Shown here piece after piece: positions 18,601 through 25,602 of a stretch of DNA of 64,000 nucleotides. The notes beneath the pieces are model-generated. The model did not search any database. It worked only from the letters and a program-made list of their open reading frames with translations, and had not been told where the DNA came from. Numbering within the stretch: the first letter of the stretch is position 1; every line of letters starts with the position of its first letter. This DNA comes from Frigoribacterium sp. Leaf186 (GTDB lineage: Bacteria; Actinomycetota; Actinomycetes; Actinomycetales; Microbacteriaceae): positions 243,076 through 307,075 of the forward strand of contig NZ_LMPQ01000010.1 of NCBI RefSeq assembly GCF_001423905.1, written 5' to 3'. Both the position numbers and the translations under genes were made by a program.

Positions 18601-20059
18601 GGCCGTCGATCTCGGCTCCGAGCTCGGCGATCCGCCGGGCGACGGTCTCGGCGTCGGTGCCCAACCACACGGCAGCCGGTCGTCCGTCGTCGGGTCGGGC
18701 GTGGGGCACATGGGCCAGCCAGGACCAGTGGTCGGCCGCAGCCTGTTCGGTCAGGACGACGAAGCGCACGTCGCGGGGGCTCTGGGCGACGGCGAGTTGG
18801 GCGAGCATCCAGGCGACCAGGGGGCGGGCGTGCTCGGGCCTGCCGGCGACGCCGACGACCCCGTGGTCACCCAGGTCGACGGTCACGGGGACGTCGACGG
18901 CAGGGCGGGCCACCGTCCGACGGTGCTCGAGTTCGGCGGGGTCCTCGATGGTGACGCCCGAGGGCAGGTCAGCGGTGCCGATCCTGACGCGCAGGTGGTC
19001 GGGGTCGTCGCGGCGGCGCTCCCACAGCCGCGATCGACGCCGGACGGCGATGTCGAGCACGGTCGCGGCGTCGGGGCTCAGGTGTCGCAACTCACGCTGC
19101 AGCTGTCGTACGGCGTTCTCGGCGTCCGCCGCCACCGCCTCCTTGGTGGCCTGGTGGTCCGCGAGCCGCCGGCGGTGGGACACCTTGCCGTTGCGTTTGT
19201 CGTAGAGGTGGTTGCCGATCATGACGACGGGCGACATGAGCCCGAAGGCGAGGAATGCCACGTTCCCGAACACGCTGACCATCACCACCGCCATCAGCAT
19301 CGGCGCGAGGGCCGCCACGATCGGCAGGGGCCGCTTCGTGCCCTGCTGGGGCTCGGCGGGGTAGCGGAACGACGTGGTCGGGGGCTCCGGCAGGAGGCGC
19401 GGGGGACGCGCGTGGTCGAGGGTGCCTCCCCCGTCGCTCACGGTGATCGCCGCGGACGGGTGCCCCGCCGGGGCGACGGCGAGGAGGGTGTCGCCGATGG
19501 TGATCACGCAGTGCTCGTCGACGGCGGCGGTGCCGCGGACCGGCACTCGATCGACGAGGACGAGCGGCCCGCGGGCGTCGTCGTCGGGCTCCGCGAATGC
19601 CGAAGCGGTCGGGGTCAGCGAGAAGCGTCCGGCACCGTCGAGCTCGATCGACGCGACGATCGGGGGCACGCGGTCGTCGTCCAGGCGGACGCCCGCGTCG
19701 GGTCCGGTGCCCACGTGAACGATGCCGACGTCGACGACGTGGATCGTGCCGGCACCTCGGCCCCCGATGACGCGGATCGTGGGCAGGTCGTCGGGGAGGC
19801 GGTGGTGGGGTGCGGGGCCGCCGAGTGCGAGCACGGCACCGTCGAGCAGGACGCCCGAACGGAGGCGGGCACCGGGCTCCACCGGGACGCCGTCGACCGA
19901 GAGGCTGCCCGGGGTCGGGCCGGGGGTGTCGGACGCCGACCCGAGGGTCGAGGCGAGGTGTGCCGCGACCTCGCCGACGGTGGTCTCGGGGTCGACGACG
20001 ACGGAGCGATCGGCCCGGCGCCCCGTGGGGACGTGCAGGACGGTGAGCGCGAGTCTCAT
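15602..20059 (-). CDS. FHA-containing EssC/EccC-type type VII secretion ATPase
   Basis: The product is 1485 aa. The N-terminal about 200 residues hold a beta-rich/FHA-like region, as in firmicute EssC rather than mycobacterial EccC. Two TM helices lie at about 245-273, then three FtsK/SpoIIIE ATPase modules. Module 1 has a canonical Walker A (GTTGSGKS, about 661) and Walker B (LLIVIDEFASM, about 766). Module 2 (GAPRTGRS, about 1001, with VVMIDRWE) and module 3 (GPPKSGRS, about 1294) have Arg in place of the Walker Lys, so only module 1 looks catalytically complete. EssC/EccC recognises WXG100 substrates and drives their export. ATG 20059 overlaps the upstream stop (ATGA), and the frame above belongs to that gene's shadow. 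It is the last gene of the island's operon. Confidence 0.92.
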   Translation of the reverse strand: MRLALTVLHVPTGRRADRSVVVDPETTVGEVAAHLASTLGSASDTPGPTPGSLSVDGVPVEPGARLRSGVLLDGAVLALGGPAPHHRLPDDLPTIRVIGGRGAGTIHVVDVGIVHVGTGPDAGVRLDDDRVPPIVASIELDGAGRFSLTPTASAFAEPDDDARGPLVLVDRVPVRGTAAVDEHCVITIGDTLLAVAPAGHPSAAITVSDGGGTLDHARPPRLLPEPPTTSFRYPAEPQQGTKRPLPIVAALAPMLMAVVMVSVFGNVAFLAFGLMSPVVMIGNHLYDKRNGKVSHRRRLADHQATKEAVAADAENAVRQLQRELRHLSPDAATVLDIAVRRRSRLWERRRDDPDHLRVRIGTADLPSGVTIEDPAELEHRRTVARPAVDVPVTVDLGDHGVVGVAGRPEHARPLVAWMLAQLAVAQSPRDVRFVVLTEQAAADHWSWLAHVPHARPDDGRPAAVWLGTDAETVARRIAELGAEIDGRQRAARESAGALRTATDVVLVVDGARRLRTLPGLVRVLRDGPSVGVHAVCIDSERRSLPEECVAVVTCGTTRHSLEVHRTADVREVKADLLPDGWFEAVGRAVAPVVDVDDGGGAAGLPTRSRLLDVLQLEPPTPEAVLERWSHTAPTTEVVIGESLDGPFSFDLRRDGPHGLVAGTTGSGKSELLQSMVASLAAANTPESMTFVLVDYKGGAAFRDFEPLPHTVGMVTDLDTHLVERALHSLGAELRRREHLLADVGAKDLEHYVEGARGPAARPPLPRLLIVIDEFASMVRELPDFVTGLVNIAQRGRSLGIHLVLATQRPTGVVTGDIRANTNLRIALRVTDAGESTDVIDAGDAAGIAKSTPGRAFVRLGARALVPFQAGRVGGRRPGVVAEVVPEVWSGPLAWEDLGRVAAEPPPRTSTESVERTDLVELVAALAAASDRLGIARPHRPWLDALPERVVLEDLDAAGLGDDEVAPDGDLPVLPFGRQDFPAEQRQAAAVLDLQTLGHLFVVGAPRTGRSQVLRTVAAAIADRTSCADVHLFGIDCGGGALLPLETMPHVGAVAQRTQLDRVRRLLTKLVDETHRRQQVLATGGYAGVVEQRRAVPEADRLPHLVVMIDRWEGFTGTFAEIEHGALVDQVGLVLREGAAAGVHVIVTGDRQLVAGRLAALVDDKLLLRLTDRADYALAGLTPRALPDVVPPGRGFTAESAVETQVALIADDPTGQAQAESLRRRGVAAAHRDRHVPSGRKPFRVDQLAGPITFDQAWSRRVDGHPSGLFALVGVGGDDLVPMGPDLAEGPGSFVVTGPPKSGRSSVLVAMVRSITAQGVGVVVVAPRRSPLRELEGAPGVVATITTRAVEASSLAALFSGEDGQGGPRVLVVDDGEQLKDCPAAEWLVEFVRSCPDTGRALVVAGTTGEVLAGWAGWQVDVRNNRCGAVLSPQLPNEGEQVGIRLTKADLTDRATPGVAVVDDGTGQAVRVQVPFDPVGRPPTAS

Positions 20060-20652
20060 TCGGCAGGCACCACGCTGATGCCGTTGACGAAGTGGTCGAC
20101 CTCGGCGAGCATGGCGGGCACGCCCTCGGGGCCGCCGACCTGACAGCTGATGCGGACGTCGTACGGTTCGGCACGGAAGGCGTAGACGAGGGTGGCCAAG
20201 AGGCCGTCGTCGCCCTCCACGGCCGAGTACCGGACGCCCCGCGGGCCTCGACCGAGGTCGGTCGTCTCGACCTCCTCGACGACGGGAGGCTCGATCGGGG
20301 CGAGATCGCTCTCGAGGACCATGGCTCGCAGGGCGGTGTCGCGGTCGCCCTGGGCGAAGCCGTACTGCACCCGCAGCAGACTCGGCGGCGTGGCGATGTC
20401 GGGCAGGTAGAGGTACCGGCGTTCGTCGGCCGGCGACCAGCGCGCCAGGGCCGAGAGCACTTCGGTGAGCCAGGACCGGGAGGCGCGGGTCGCCCCCTCG
20501 GACCGCTCGGCCACGGCGCGCACGGTGGCCTTGATCCACGAGCGCGGCGCTCGGTGCCCGTCGTGTGGCCAGGTGGCCGGCAGGGGTACCCAGACGTCGG
20601 GATCGTGCCCGATGAGGAGGTCGAGGTCTTGGTCGCAGTCGCGGTCGGTCAT
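20056..20652 (-). CDS. Unknown protein of the type VII secretion operon
   Basis: The product is 198 aa, acidic and soluble, with no signal peptide or TM helix. It contains DPDVWVPLPATWPHDG near the N-terminus, a helical middle (SWLTEVLSALARWSPADERRYLYLPD) and a beta-rich C-half (GVRYSAVEGDDGLLATLVYAFRAEPYDVRI). I do not recognise a family. Its stop overlaps the start of the EssC-like gene (ATGA), so its dose is tied to the secretion ATPase. An accessory or chaperone role is plausible from position only. No good SD precedes ATG 20652. Confidence 0.75.
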   Translation of the reverse strand: MTDRDCDQDLDLLIGHDPDVWVPLPATWPHDGHRAPRSWIKATVRAVAERSEGATRASRSWLTEVLSALARWSPADERRYLYLPDIATPPSLLRVQYGFAQGDRDTALRAMVLESDLAPIEPPVVEEVETTDLGRGPRGVRYSAVEGDDGLLATLVYAFRAEPYDVRISCQVGGPEGVPAMLAEVDHFVNGISVVPAE

Positions 20653-20689
20653 GGTGCGAGGTTGCTTTCTCTGTCGCGGTGGAAGGAGT

Positions 20690-21421
20690 TCAGGCGAGAG
20701 GTCGGTCGGTGACCAGGCGGCTCTCGGCGTCGCGCCAGCGGAAGGTGCTGACCATGGCGTCGAAGACGTCGACGAGGGCGTCGGCGATGCGGCCCCTCGC
20801 GTCGACGTCGACGTCGACGTCGCCAGGAGCAGCCTCGGCACGGGCTGCCACCCCGACGGTGAGGACGAGGCTGATCAGCCGGTCGTCGTGGCCCGCGATC
20901 CGCGCCAGCACGGTTCGGCACCGCAGTGGGGCCAGGCCGCCGACTCCGTCCCGTCCGTCGCGCTCGCCGCCCGACGCGGTGTCGACGCCGGAGTCGTTCC
21001 ACACGACGGCCGGGTCACCCGCGAGAACGAACGGGTCTGCACCGTGAGTGGCGACCCTCCGCAGCAACAGCCGGTCGAGATCGGCATGTCCTGACCGGGT
21101 GACGGGCATCGTGGCGACGACGATGGAACAGACGACGTCGGTGCCGGGCAGCGGTCCCGTGGTGAGGTACGAGTCGAGCACCCGACCATGCACATCGGCG
21201 GCGAGCGCACGACCGAGCGCCGACCCGAACCGCAGCCGCCAGTCCTGCGACGCCGCCCCCGTCTCGGAGGCCGGCGGCTCACCGAGCTGGGCGGCGACGA
21301 CCGCGGCTGCCTCTTGGGCGTCGAGACCCCCAGGCACCCGGACGAACCCTGGAGGCACGACGATCGAATACGACGCCGCCACCGTCCCAGCCGTCCGCCC
21401 CACGTACCCCGCGGCACTCAC
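20690..21421 (-). CDS. Unknown protein of the type VII secretion operon
   Basis: The product is 243 aa from a GTG that overlaps the preceding stop (GTGA). No TM helix or signal peptide. The N-part has SYSIVVPPGFVRVPGG then a helical stretch (DAQEAAAVVAAQLGEPP), and the C-part ends ALVDVFDAMVSTFRWRD. An Asp-Val run (DVDVDVDA) is encoded by a GTCGAC repeat at 20801-20822. It shares overall style (PP/LP-rich beta strand, then helices) with the following 198-aa protein but I cannot call them homologous. Probably an accessory factor of the secretion locus. Confidence 0.75.
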   Translation of the reverse strand: MSAAGYVGRTAGTVAASYSIVVPPGFVRVPGGLDAQEAAAVVAAQLGEPPASETGAASQDWRLRFGSALGRALAADVHGRVLDSYLTTGPLPGTDVVCSIVVATMPVTRSGHADLDRLLLRRVATHGADPFVLAGDPAVVWNDSGVDTASGGERDGRDGVGGLAPLRCRTVLARIAGHDDRLISLVLTVGVAARAEAAPGDVDVDVDARGRIADALVDVFDAMVSTFRWRDAESRLVTDRPLA

Positions 21422-22026
21422 GACTCGTCCCTCCGGAAAGATGCCGCCTCAGCCGACTGAGCGCAGCCCGGCCCCTCACCGATGATGCCGTCGGTGATCT
21501 GCGCCGCCTCGCGCATCCGCCGTTCCTTCCGGCGCCGATGTCGGCCACGGACCATCTCGACGACCACCCGCATGCTGCAGACGATCTCGATGGCGCCCGC
21601 CACTGCCGAGTCCCTCGGCCAGGCATCGAGTCCCTGGAACGGGAGCGCGAACAAGATGCTCCACACGCCTCCGACGAACCCCATGTACGCCACGAGTGGA
21701 ACGTCGAGCGGATGCACGCCATCATCCCGCGGGGATCGCCAGAGGATGATCACCGCCGTGACAAGACATGCCGCCGCTACCCAGAAGGGCAAAGACGAAC
21801 CGACAAAGGGCGGCCAATCGTGCGTCGTGTGGAAAAGGGGGCCACCGTCGGGGTTCAAGCGACGCGCGTCACCGCGCCCTCCGCCCTGCACTTGCAGCGT
21901 GATGCGAGTCCCCTGGACCGTGCAGAACGGGATCAGGGCGGACAGCAAGAGAAGCGCGCCCAGGATCATGTCGTTCGATCCGCGTCGAGCCCCCCTTTGT
22001 TCTCTGGCACGACTGCGCGCCGTCAA
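21418..22026 (-). CDS. Four-TM protein, member 3 of a tandem paralogous family (candidate T7SS immunity)
   Basis: The product is 202 aa from a TTG at 22026; GAGG lies 6 nt upstream of it. That start gives a 19-residue lead before TM1, like the two paralogues; ATG 21969 (MILGALLLLSALIPF) is an alternative. Four hydrophobic segments are visible: about 20-40, 65-90, 103-125 and 135-155. Family signatures shared with the genes at 22070 and 23392 are N-P-D/E-G-G-x-L-F followed by W-P-P-F, S-x-x-F-W-x-x-A-A, and a G-L-x-A-W-P-R-D-S-x-x-x-A segment. This is the most divergent of the three. The Arg-rich tail follows TM4. Function is inferred only from position behind a putative secreted toxin. Confidence 0.75.
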   Translation of the reverse strand: MTARSRAREQRGARRGSNDMILGALLLLSALIPFCTVQGTRITLQVQGGGRGDARRLNPDGGPLFHTTHDWPPFVGSSLPFWVAAACLVTAVIILWRSPRDDGVHPLDVPLVAYMGFVGGVWSILFALPFQGLDAWPRDSAVAGAIEIVCSMRVVVEMVRGRHRRRKERRMREAAQITDGIIGEGPGCAQSAEAASFRRDES

Positions 22027-22069
22027 AACGTGCCTCGCGAACCGACGACCGTCCGCCAGACCGTGGCGG

Positions 22070-22648
22070 TCATGACACGTCCTCGGGCTGCCGAATGAGG
22101 ATGCTCGAGTTAGGAGCCGCGATACGTGATCGGTTCTTGCTTTCACGCTTCACGATGACCGACAGGATGGCTCGCCAGACACCGAGCGCAAAGAACGCGA
22201 GGCATTCCGCCGCCAAGACAAGTGCCACTACGAACGAATCACGTGGCCATCCCGCGAACTCGATGAAACACAGTGAGTACAGCCAGCTGTAAAACGCCGC
22301 GAGCCCGCACCAGAAAGTCAAGACAAAGGGCTGCAGGGCGAAATCTAGGGGCTCCGTCATTCGTCGCCTAACGATAAAGAAGAGCACGAGCATTGCCGCC
22401 GCCTGCAGCCAGAAGACAGCTGACGGCAGAACTATCGGAGGCCAGTTCGGTCCTGCTTGGAAGACCGAGCCACCGCCTGGTCTGGTCCGCATGTGACCTC
22501 CGGCGGATAGCGACAACAGGCCCAAGGTCAATCGCAACAGCTGCACATACAGCGGCGCGGCAATACCCGCGATTCCCGCAAAGAGAGGCAACCCCGTGAG
22601 CATGAATGACCATGGCGAACCGACTGCGGCTCGACGACCCGCGCTCAC
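22070..22648 (-). CDS. Four-TM protein, member 2 of a tandem paralogous family (candidate T7SS immunity)
   Basis: From GTG 22648 (SD GGAGAGG, 3 nt before) the product is 192 aa, the same length as the paralogue at 23392-23970. The two align along their full length: GRRAA at the N-terminus, TGLPLFAGIAGIAAPLY (TM1), RTRPGGGSVFQ...WPPIVLPSAVFWLQAAAML (TM2), LDFALQPFVLTFWCGLAAFY (TM3) and FIEFAGWPRDSFVVALVL (into TM4). Several blocks of more than ten residues are identical between the pair. The longer open frame to 22738 was rejected because the extra residues have no counterpart in the paralogue. The region is visibly less GC-rich than the rest (about 58-60% over 22081-22200 by hand count). Confidence 0.8.
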   Translation of the reverse strand: MSAGRRAAVGSPWSFMLTGLPLFAGIAGIAAPLYVQLLRLTLGLLSLSAGGHMRTRPGGGSVFQAGPNWPPIVLPSAVFWLQAAAMLVLFFIVRRRMTEPLDFALQPFVLTFWCGLAAFYSWLYSLCFIEFAGWPRDSFVVALVLAAECLAFFALGVWRAILSVIVKRESKNRSRIAAPNSSILIRQPEDVS

Positions 22649-22771
22649 GAGCCTCTCCCCCACTCCTTCGTCTGGTCGATGTGCTGGACGCCGGGTGTCA
22701 TGGTCGATGGGTAAGAGCCGACGAAGGCAGCTCCGCACACGTCTGCGACATAACTGGACGCCATCAGGGGC

Positions 22772-23395
22772 TCACGCTCGTCCATCCCAGACCTCCGCTC
22801 TTCCTCGATTCGGGTCGTCGCGGATGCCTCCGGCGATCGAGCCGAAAGACTCGGATCGACCGCGCCGCCGGATGCCCAGCCCGATCGCCAAGCCAGCGCT
22901 GAAGAGGTAGATCAGACTCCAGAATCTGACCGACCAGGGTACGAACGGAGCCCCGTCGATGACGGACGAGGCGAACATGGGCCATGCAGCCGTGAAGACC
23001 CACATCATGGCCACGAACCAGGGGCTGAAGAAGAAGACGTGGACTGGCCAACGACGCACCCAGGTGAACGTGACGAGAACGGAGACCACGCCGCACAACC
23101 CGAACATCATCGGAACGGCAACAGCGACGGCGACGCCGAAGCCGTTGTTCTCGATGAACAGGCGGGTAGGCGCCGTGACACCGGGCCTGTTCGTCAATGA
23201 GTCCCACGCCGCGAGGAGGACCAAGATCACGGCCAGCCCTGCGGGTGCGAGCCCCGCCACTCGGAACCCATTGAGAAGTGTCGCGTCAGTCTTGCTCGCG
23301 ACCCCTAGGAGGGTGTCCGACCTCACCACGAACGTTCCCCTCGCAGACCGAAGGCCGTTGCCTGTTGCCCGTTGAAAATCTTCGAGCGCTCTCAC
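22772..23395 (-). CDS. Four-TM membrane protein in the putative immunity cluster
   Basis: The product is 207 aa from a GTG that overlaps the stop of the preceding gene (GTGA at 23392-23395). Four hydrophobic segments are visible: about 43-63 (RVAGLAPAGLAVILVLLAAW), 88-110, 122-142 (VFFFSPWFVAMMWVFTAAWP) and 155-175. It does not share the WPPF/WPRD signatures of its neighbours, so I treat it as a different family with similar topology. It may be a second immunity type or an unrelated cargo gene. A 123-nt gap separates it from the next paralogue. Confidence 0.7.
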   Translation of the reverse strand: MRALEDFQRATGNGLRSARGTFVVRSDTLLGVASKTDATLLNGFRVAGLAPAGLAVILVLLAAWDSLTNRPGVTAPTRLFIENNGFGVAVAVAVPMMFGLCGVVSVLVTFTWVRRWPVHVFFFSPWFVAMMWVFTAAWPMFASSVIDGAPFVPWSVRFWSLIYLFSAGLAIGLGIRRRGRSESFGSIAGGIRDDPNRGRAEVWDGRA

Positions 23396-23970
23396 ATTCG
23401 CCCCCTCAGAGATGAGCCGGCCACGGCCGGGCTAGGGCCGCCGTCTTGGGAAGCAACTTTCCGTCGGCGCCTTTTAACGGCCCATCTGACAGATCGCAAG
23501 ACTCCCAGGACAAAGAAAGCGAGACATTCGCACGACAACACAAGGGCTGCCTCTAAAGCGTCACGTGGCCATGCGCTGACCTCGATGAAGAAGTGTGAAT
23601 GGAGCCATGCGTAGAACGCCCCGAGCCCGCACCAGAACGTCAGCACGAAGGGCTGGAGGGCGAAGTCGAGCGACGTATCCCTGTGTCGATGCACGATGAC
23701 GATCAGAGTCAGCATCGCCGCGGCCACCAACCAGAAGACACCGGACGGCAAGATGAACGGAGGCCAGCCGTCGGCGGCTTGAAAGAGAAGGCCTCCCTCA
23801 GGATTCGTTCTGAACCCCCCTCCCCGGGGCAGCGCCAATGCTCCGAGAACCAGTCGGGACAACTGCATGTAGAGGGGAGATGCGATTCCCGCAATGCCTG
23901 CAAAAAGCGGAAGGCCTCTCAAGGCCAGCGATTTACGCGAGAGGTGGGCGGCACGGCGGCCGGAGCTCAT
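23392..23970 (-). CDS. Four-TM protein, member 1 of a tandem paralogous family (candidate T7SS immunity)
   Basis: The product is 192 aa; ATG 23970 overlaps the stop of the putative toxin gene (ATGA), so translation of the two is coupled. Features: GRRAAHLSRKS, then RGLPLFAGIAGIASPLYMQL (TM1), FRTNPEGGLLFQ, WPPFILPSGVFWLVAAAML (TM2), LDFALQPFVLTFWCGLGAFY (TM3), FIEVSAWPRDALEAALVLSC (into TM4), and a basic C-terminus. The tight coupling to the upstream gene is what one expects of a cognate immunity protein. No database family can be named from reading alone. Confidence 0.8.
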   Translation of the reverse strand: MSSGRRAAHLSRKSLALRGLPLFAGIAGIASPLYMQLSRLVLGALALPRGGGFRTNPEGGLLFQAADGWPPFILPSGVFWLVAAAMLTLIVIVHRHRDTSLDFALQPFVLTFWCGLGAFYAWLHSHFFIEVSAWPRDALEAALVLSCECLAFFVLGVLRSVRWAVKRRRRKVASQDGGPSPAVAGSSLRGRM

Positions 23971-25235
23971 ACGGGTGCTCCTGCATGCGTCCGCCAGGTC
24001 GCACCACTCGTCTGCCGGACGGCGAAGCGGGGCATTCCCACCTCTGCGAGACCTTGGGCCGTCAGGACGTGATCGAGGGCCTGGATGCCGCGGGCCACGT
24101 TCAGTCGCCTCATGACGTGGGCTACCGCCTCGGCGTCATCCGCGAAGGCTCCCGGTCTGCTGGATCGGATGAAATGCAACATCTGCGCCACGTCACTGTC
24201 TCCAAGCGCCCTGACGAGCGTCCAGTCACCCAGCCCTGGTTTCGCCCTGTTCCAACTCCGGCTGACCCATGCGTGGGCCGGGCCCTTCGCAATTCCACCT
24301 CGAGCAACGAGACCTGCAGCCCTTCCTGCAGCGATGCCCTTGATACCCGCTCGAGCAGAGGCGACGGCCGCACCACCTATGCCCATAGTGACCAGAGACA
24401 GTGCGGCCATGACGAGATCTCCGACGCTGGCAGTGCCCGCGCTCGTTTGAGCAGCTGTAATGGCGAATGCGAGGACGGTGACGATGACAGCGACGACGTT
24501 AAGCCCAGGGACGAGGAACGCCAGCACGGCCAGTGCACCACCCACGATCGTCAGCGCATTCAGGACCTCGCTGATCCACGAGTCGTTCTCCTCCATCCAG
24601 GTCTGGAAGGCGGCGAAGCCTGCGTCCCAGGCGCCGCCGAGGTCGTCCCAGACGGTGTCGTCGAGGCCGTCGTCGGTGGCGTCGTCGATCTTGGCGATGG
24701 CGGCCGTCGCGGCGGTCTCGACGGATGCGTGCGCGTCGGCGAGTCGTCTCGCGTAGAGGGTGACGCGGCCCCGAGCGTCGTCGGCCTTGGCCCGCTGGGC
24801 TGCGGCCTGGTCGAGGTGATCCTGCTTCGTCACCTCGTCGGTCGCCACCAGCGCCAGCTGTTCGTACCGCTCCACCAGCCTCTCCGCTGCGGCGAGGTCG
24901 TCGACGGCGTCTCGGTGGTTCGCGAGGGCCGGTGCGGCGGCCTCCTGTGCGAGTGAGAGCTCGGACGCATACGTCTTCAGCGCCGAACCCGTCTCGCCGT
25001 AACGCCCCTCGGCCTTGCCCAGACTCGCCGACACCTGCTGGGCCTTGGCCAGGAACGCGTCGAGGGCGTCGCTCGACGACGACCCCGCATCGAGCGACCT
25101 CAGCCTGGTGGCCGCACCGCGGATCGACGCCGCCACCGACTCGTAGTGGTCAGCCATGGAGTTCACCACCCCCGGATCACCCGAGACCCCCACGAGCGAA
25201 TCGGCCGCCACCGCGGCGAGCACGCCGGCCGTCAC
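23967..25235 (-). CDS. Putative type VII secreted membrane-active toxin (helical N-half, glycine-rich hydrophobic core)
   Basis: The product is 422 aa from a GTG overlapping the upstream stop (GTGA). Residues 1-200 are almost entirely helical and Ala-rich, with heptad-like stretches (LDAFLAKAQQVSASLGKAEGRY; LAAAERLVERYEQLALVATDEV), the style of LXG/WXG-type export domains. WDDLGGAWDAGFAAFQTW (about 196-213) closes this part. Three hydrophobic segments follow (about 222-242, 244-262, 272-292), then a Gly/Ala-zipper-like stretch 284-314 (GIGGAAVASARAGIKGIAAG). Residues 330-422 form a soluble tail with no recognised nuclease or other catalytic motif. The hydrophobic, glycine-rich core suggests membrane insertion or depolarisation, as for staphylococcal TspA; this is inference. 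It could instead be a structural secreted protein. Confidence 0.6.
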   Translation of the reverse strand: MTAGVLAAVAADSLVGVSGDPGVVNSMADHYESVAASIRGAATRLRSLDAGSSSSDALDAFLAKAQQVSASLGKAEGRYGETGSALKTYASELSLAQEAAAPALANHRDAVDDLAAAERLVERYEQLALVATDEVTKQDHLDQAAAQRAKADDARGRVTLYARRLADAHASVETAATAAIAKIDDATDDGLDDTVWDDLGGAWDAGFAAFQTWMEENDSWISEVLNALTIVGGALAVLAFLVPGLNVVAVIVTVLAFAITAAQTSAGTASVGDLVMAALSLVTMGIGGAAVASARAGIKGIAAGRAAGLVARGGIAKGPAHAWVSRSWNRAKPGLGDWTLVRALGDSDVAQMLHFIRSSRPGAFADDAEAVAHVMRRLNVARGIQALDHVLTAQGLAEVGMPRFAVRQTSGATWRTHAGAPV

Positions 25236-25528
25236 CGGTCGCCACCCACGAGGGTGCCCTCGAGTTCGCCGTCGACCTCGGCGAAGGTCCGGTCGATCGT
25301 CGAGAGTGCCTCGCCGAGCTCGGTGATCTGCCCTGCGAGCTGCGCCCGCCGGTCGTTCCAGTTCGTCGCGAACGAGGTGACCTTCGCGGCGAGCCGCGCG
25401 TGCCCGCAGGCCTCGGCCGTGAGCTGTGCCGACGAGTCGGCGGTCTCGAAGTCGGTGCGGACCCGGTCGAGGTCGCCGAGCAACGCGTCGAGACCGGCCC
25501 CGTCGATGTTCAGGCTCGATCGAGCCAT
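25232..25528 (-). CDS. EspC-like / WXG100-like small helical type VII protein
   Basis: The product is 98 aa, two predicted helices around a turn. LNIDGAGLDALLGDLDRVRTDF starts helix 1, FATNWNDRRAQLAGQI carries the W near the hairpin (W-N-D instead of W-x-G), and helix 2 ends TFAEVDGEL, where F-A-E-V-D resembles the YxxxD/E export signal with Phe for Tyr. The pattern fits EspC-type T7SS substrates or chaperones. ATG 25528 has GGGAGGAACCTC upstream; the longer frame was rejected. The stop overlaps the next gene's GTG, which suggests it pairs with the 422-aa protein for export. Confidence 0.75.
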   Translation of the reverse strand: MARSSLNIDGAGLDALLGDLDRVRTDFETADSSAQLTAEACGHARLAAKVTSFATNWNDRRAQLAGQITELGEALSTIDRTFAEVDGELEGTLVGGDR

Positions 25529-25602
25529 GAGGTTCCTCCCCTCGTGTCGGGAGGCCGAGACGCGTCGTGCCTCAGCACGACCCGCCTCGACCCCCCGGTC
25601 GG

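Noticed and set aside
15581-20143. 1520-codon open frame on the plus strand opposite the EssC-like gene
   Set aside because: Shadow frame; the minus strand carries the FtsK/SpoIIIE motifs.
20056-20652. Assignment of the 198-aa protein as EspG
   Set aside because: No EspG motif could be recognised; only position supports it, so it was left as unknown.
22024-22072. Short ORF MTATVWRTVVGSRGTF overlapping the stop of the 22070 gene, possibly a frameshifted N-terminus of the next paralogue
   Set aside because: It does not align convincingly with the paralogue N-termini, and the TTG at 22026 with GAGG upstream gives a paralogue-like start.
23967-25235. Nuclease or ADP-ribosyltransferase toxin domain in the C-terminus of the 422-aa protein
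   Set aside because: Residues 330-422 show no HNH, GIY-YIG, RSE or comparable catalytic pattern; the hydrophobic core is the more telling feature.
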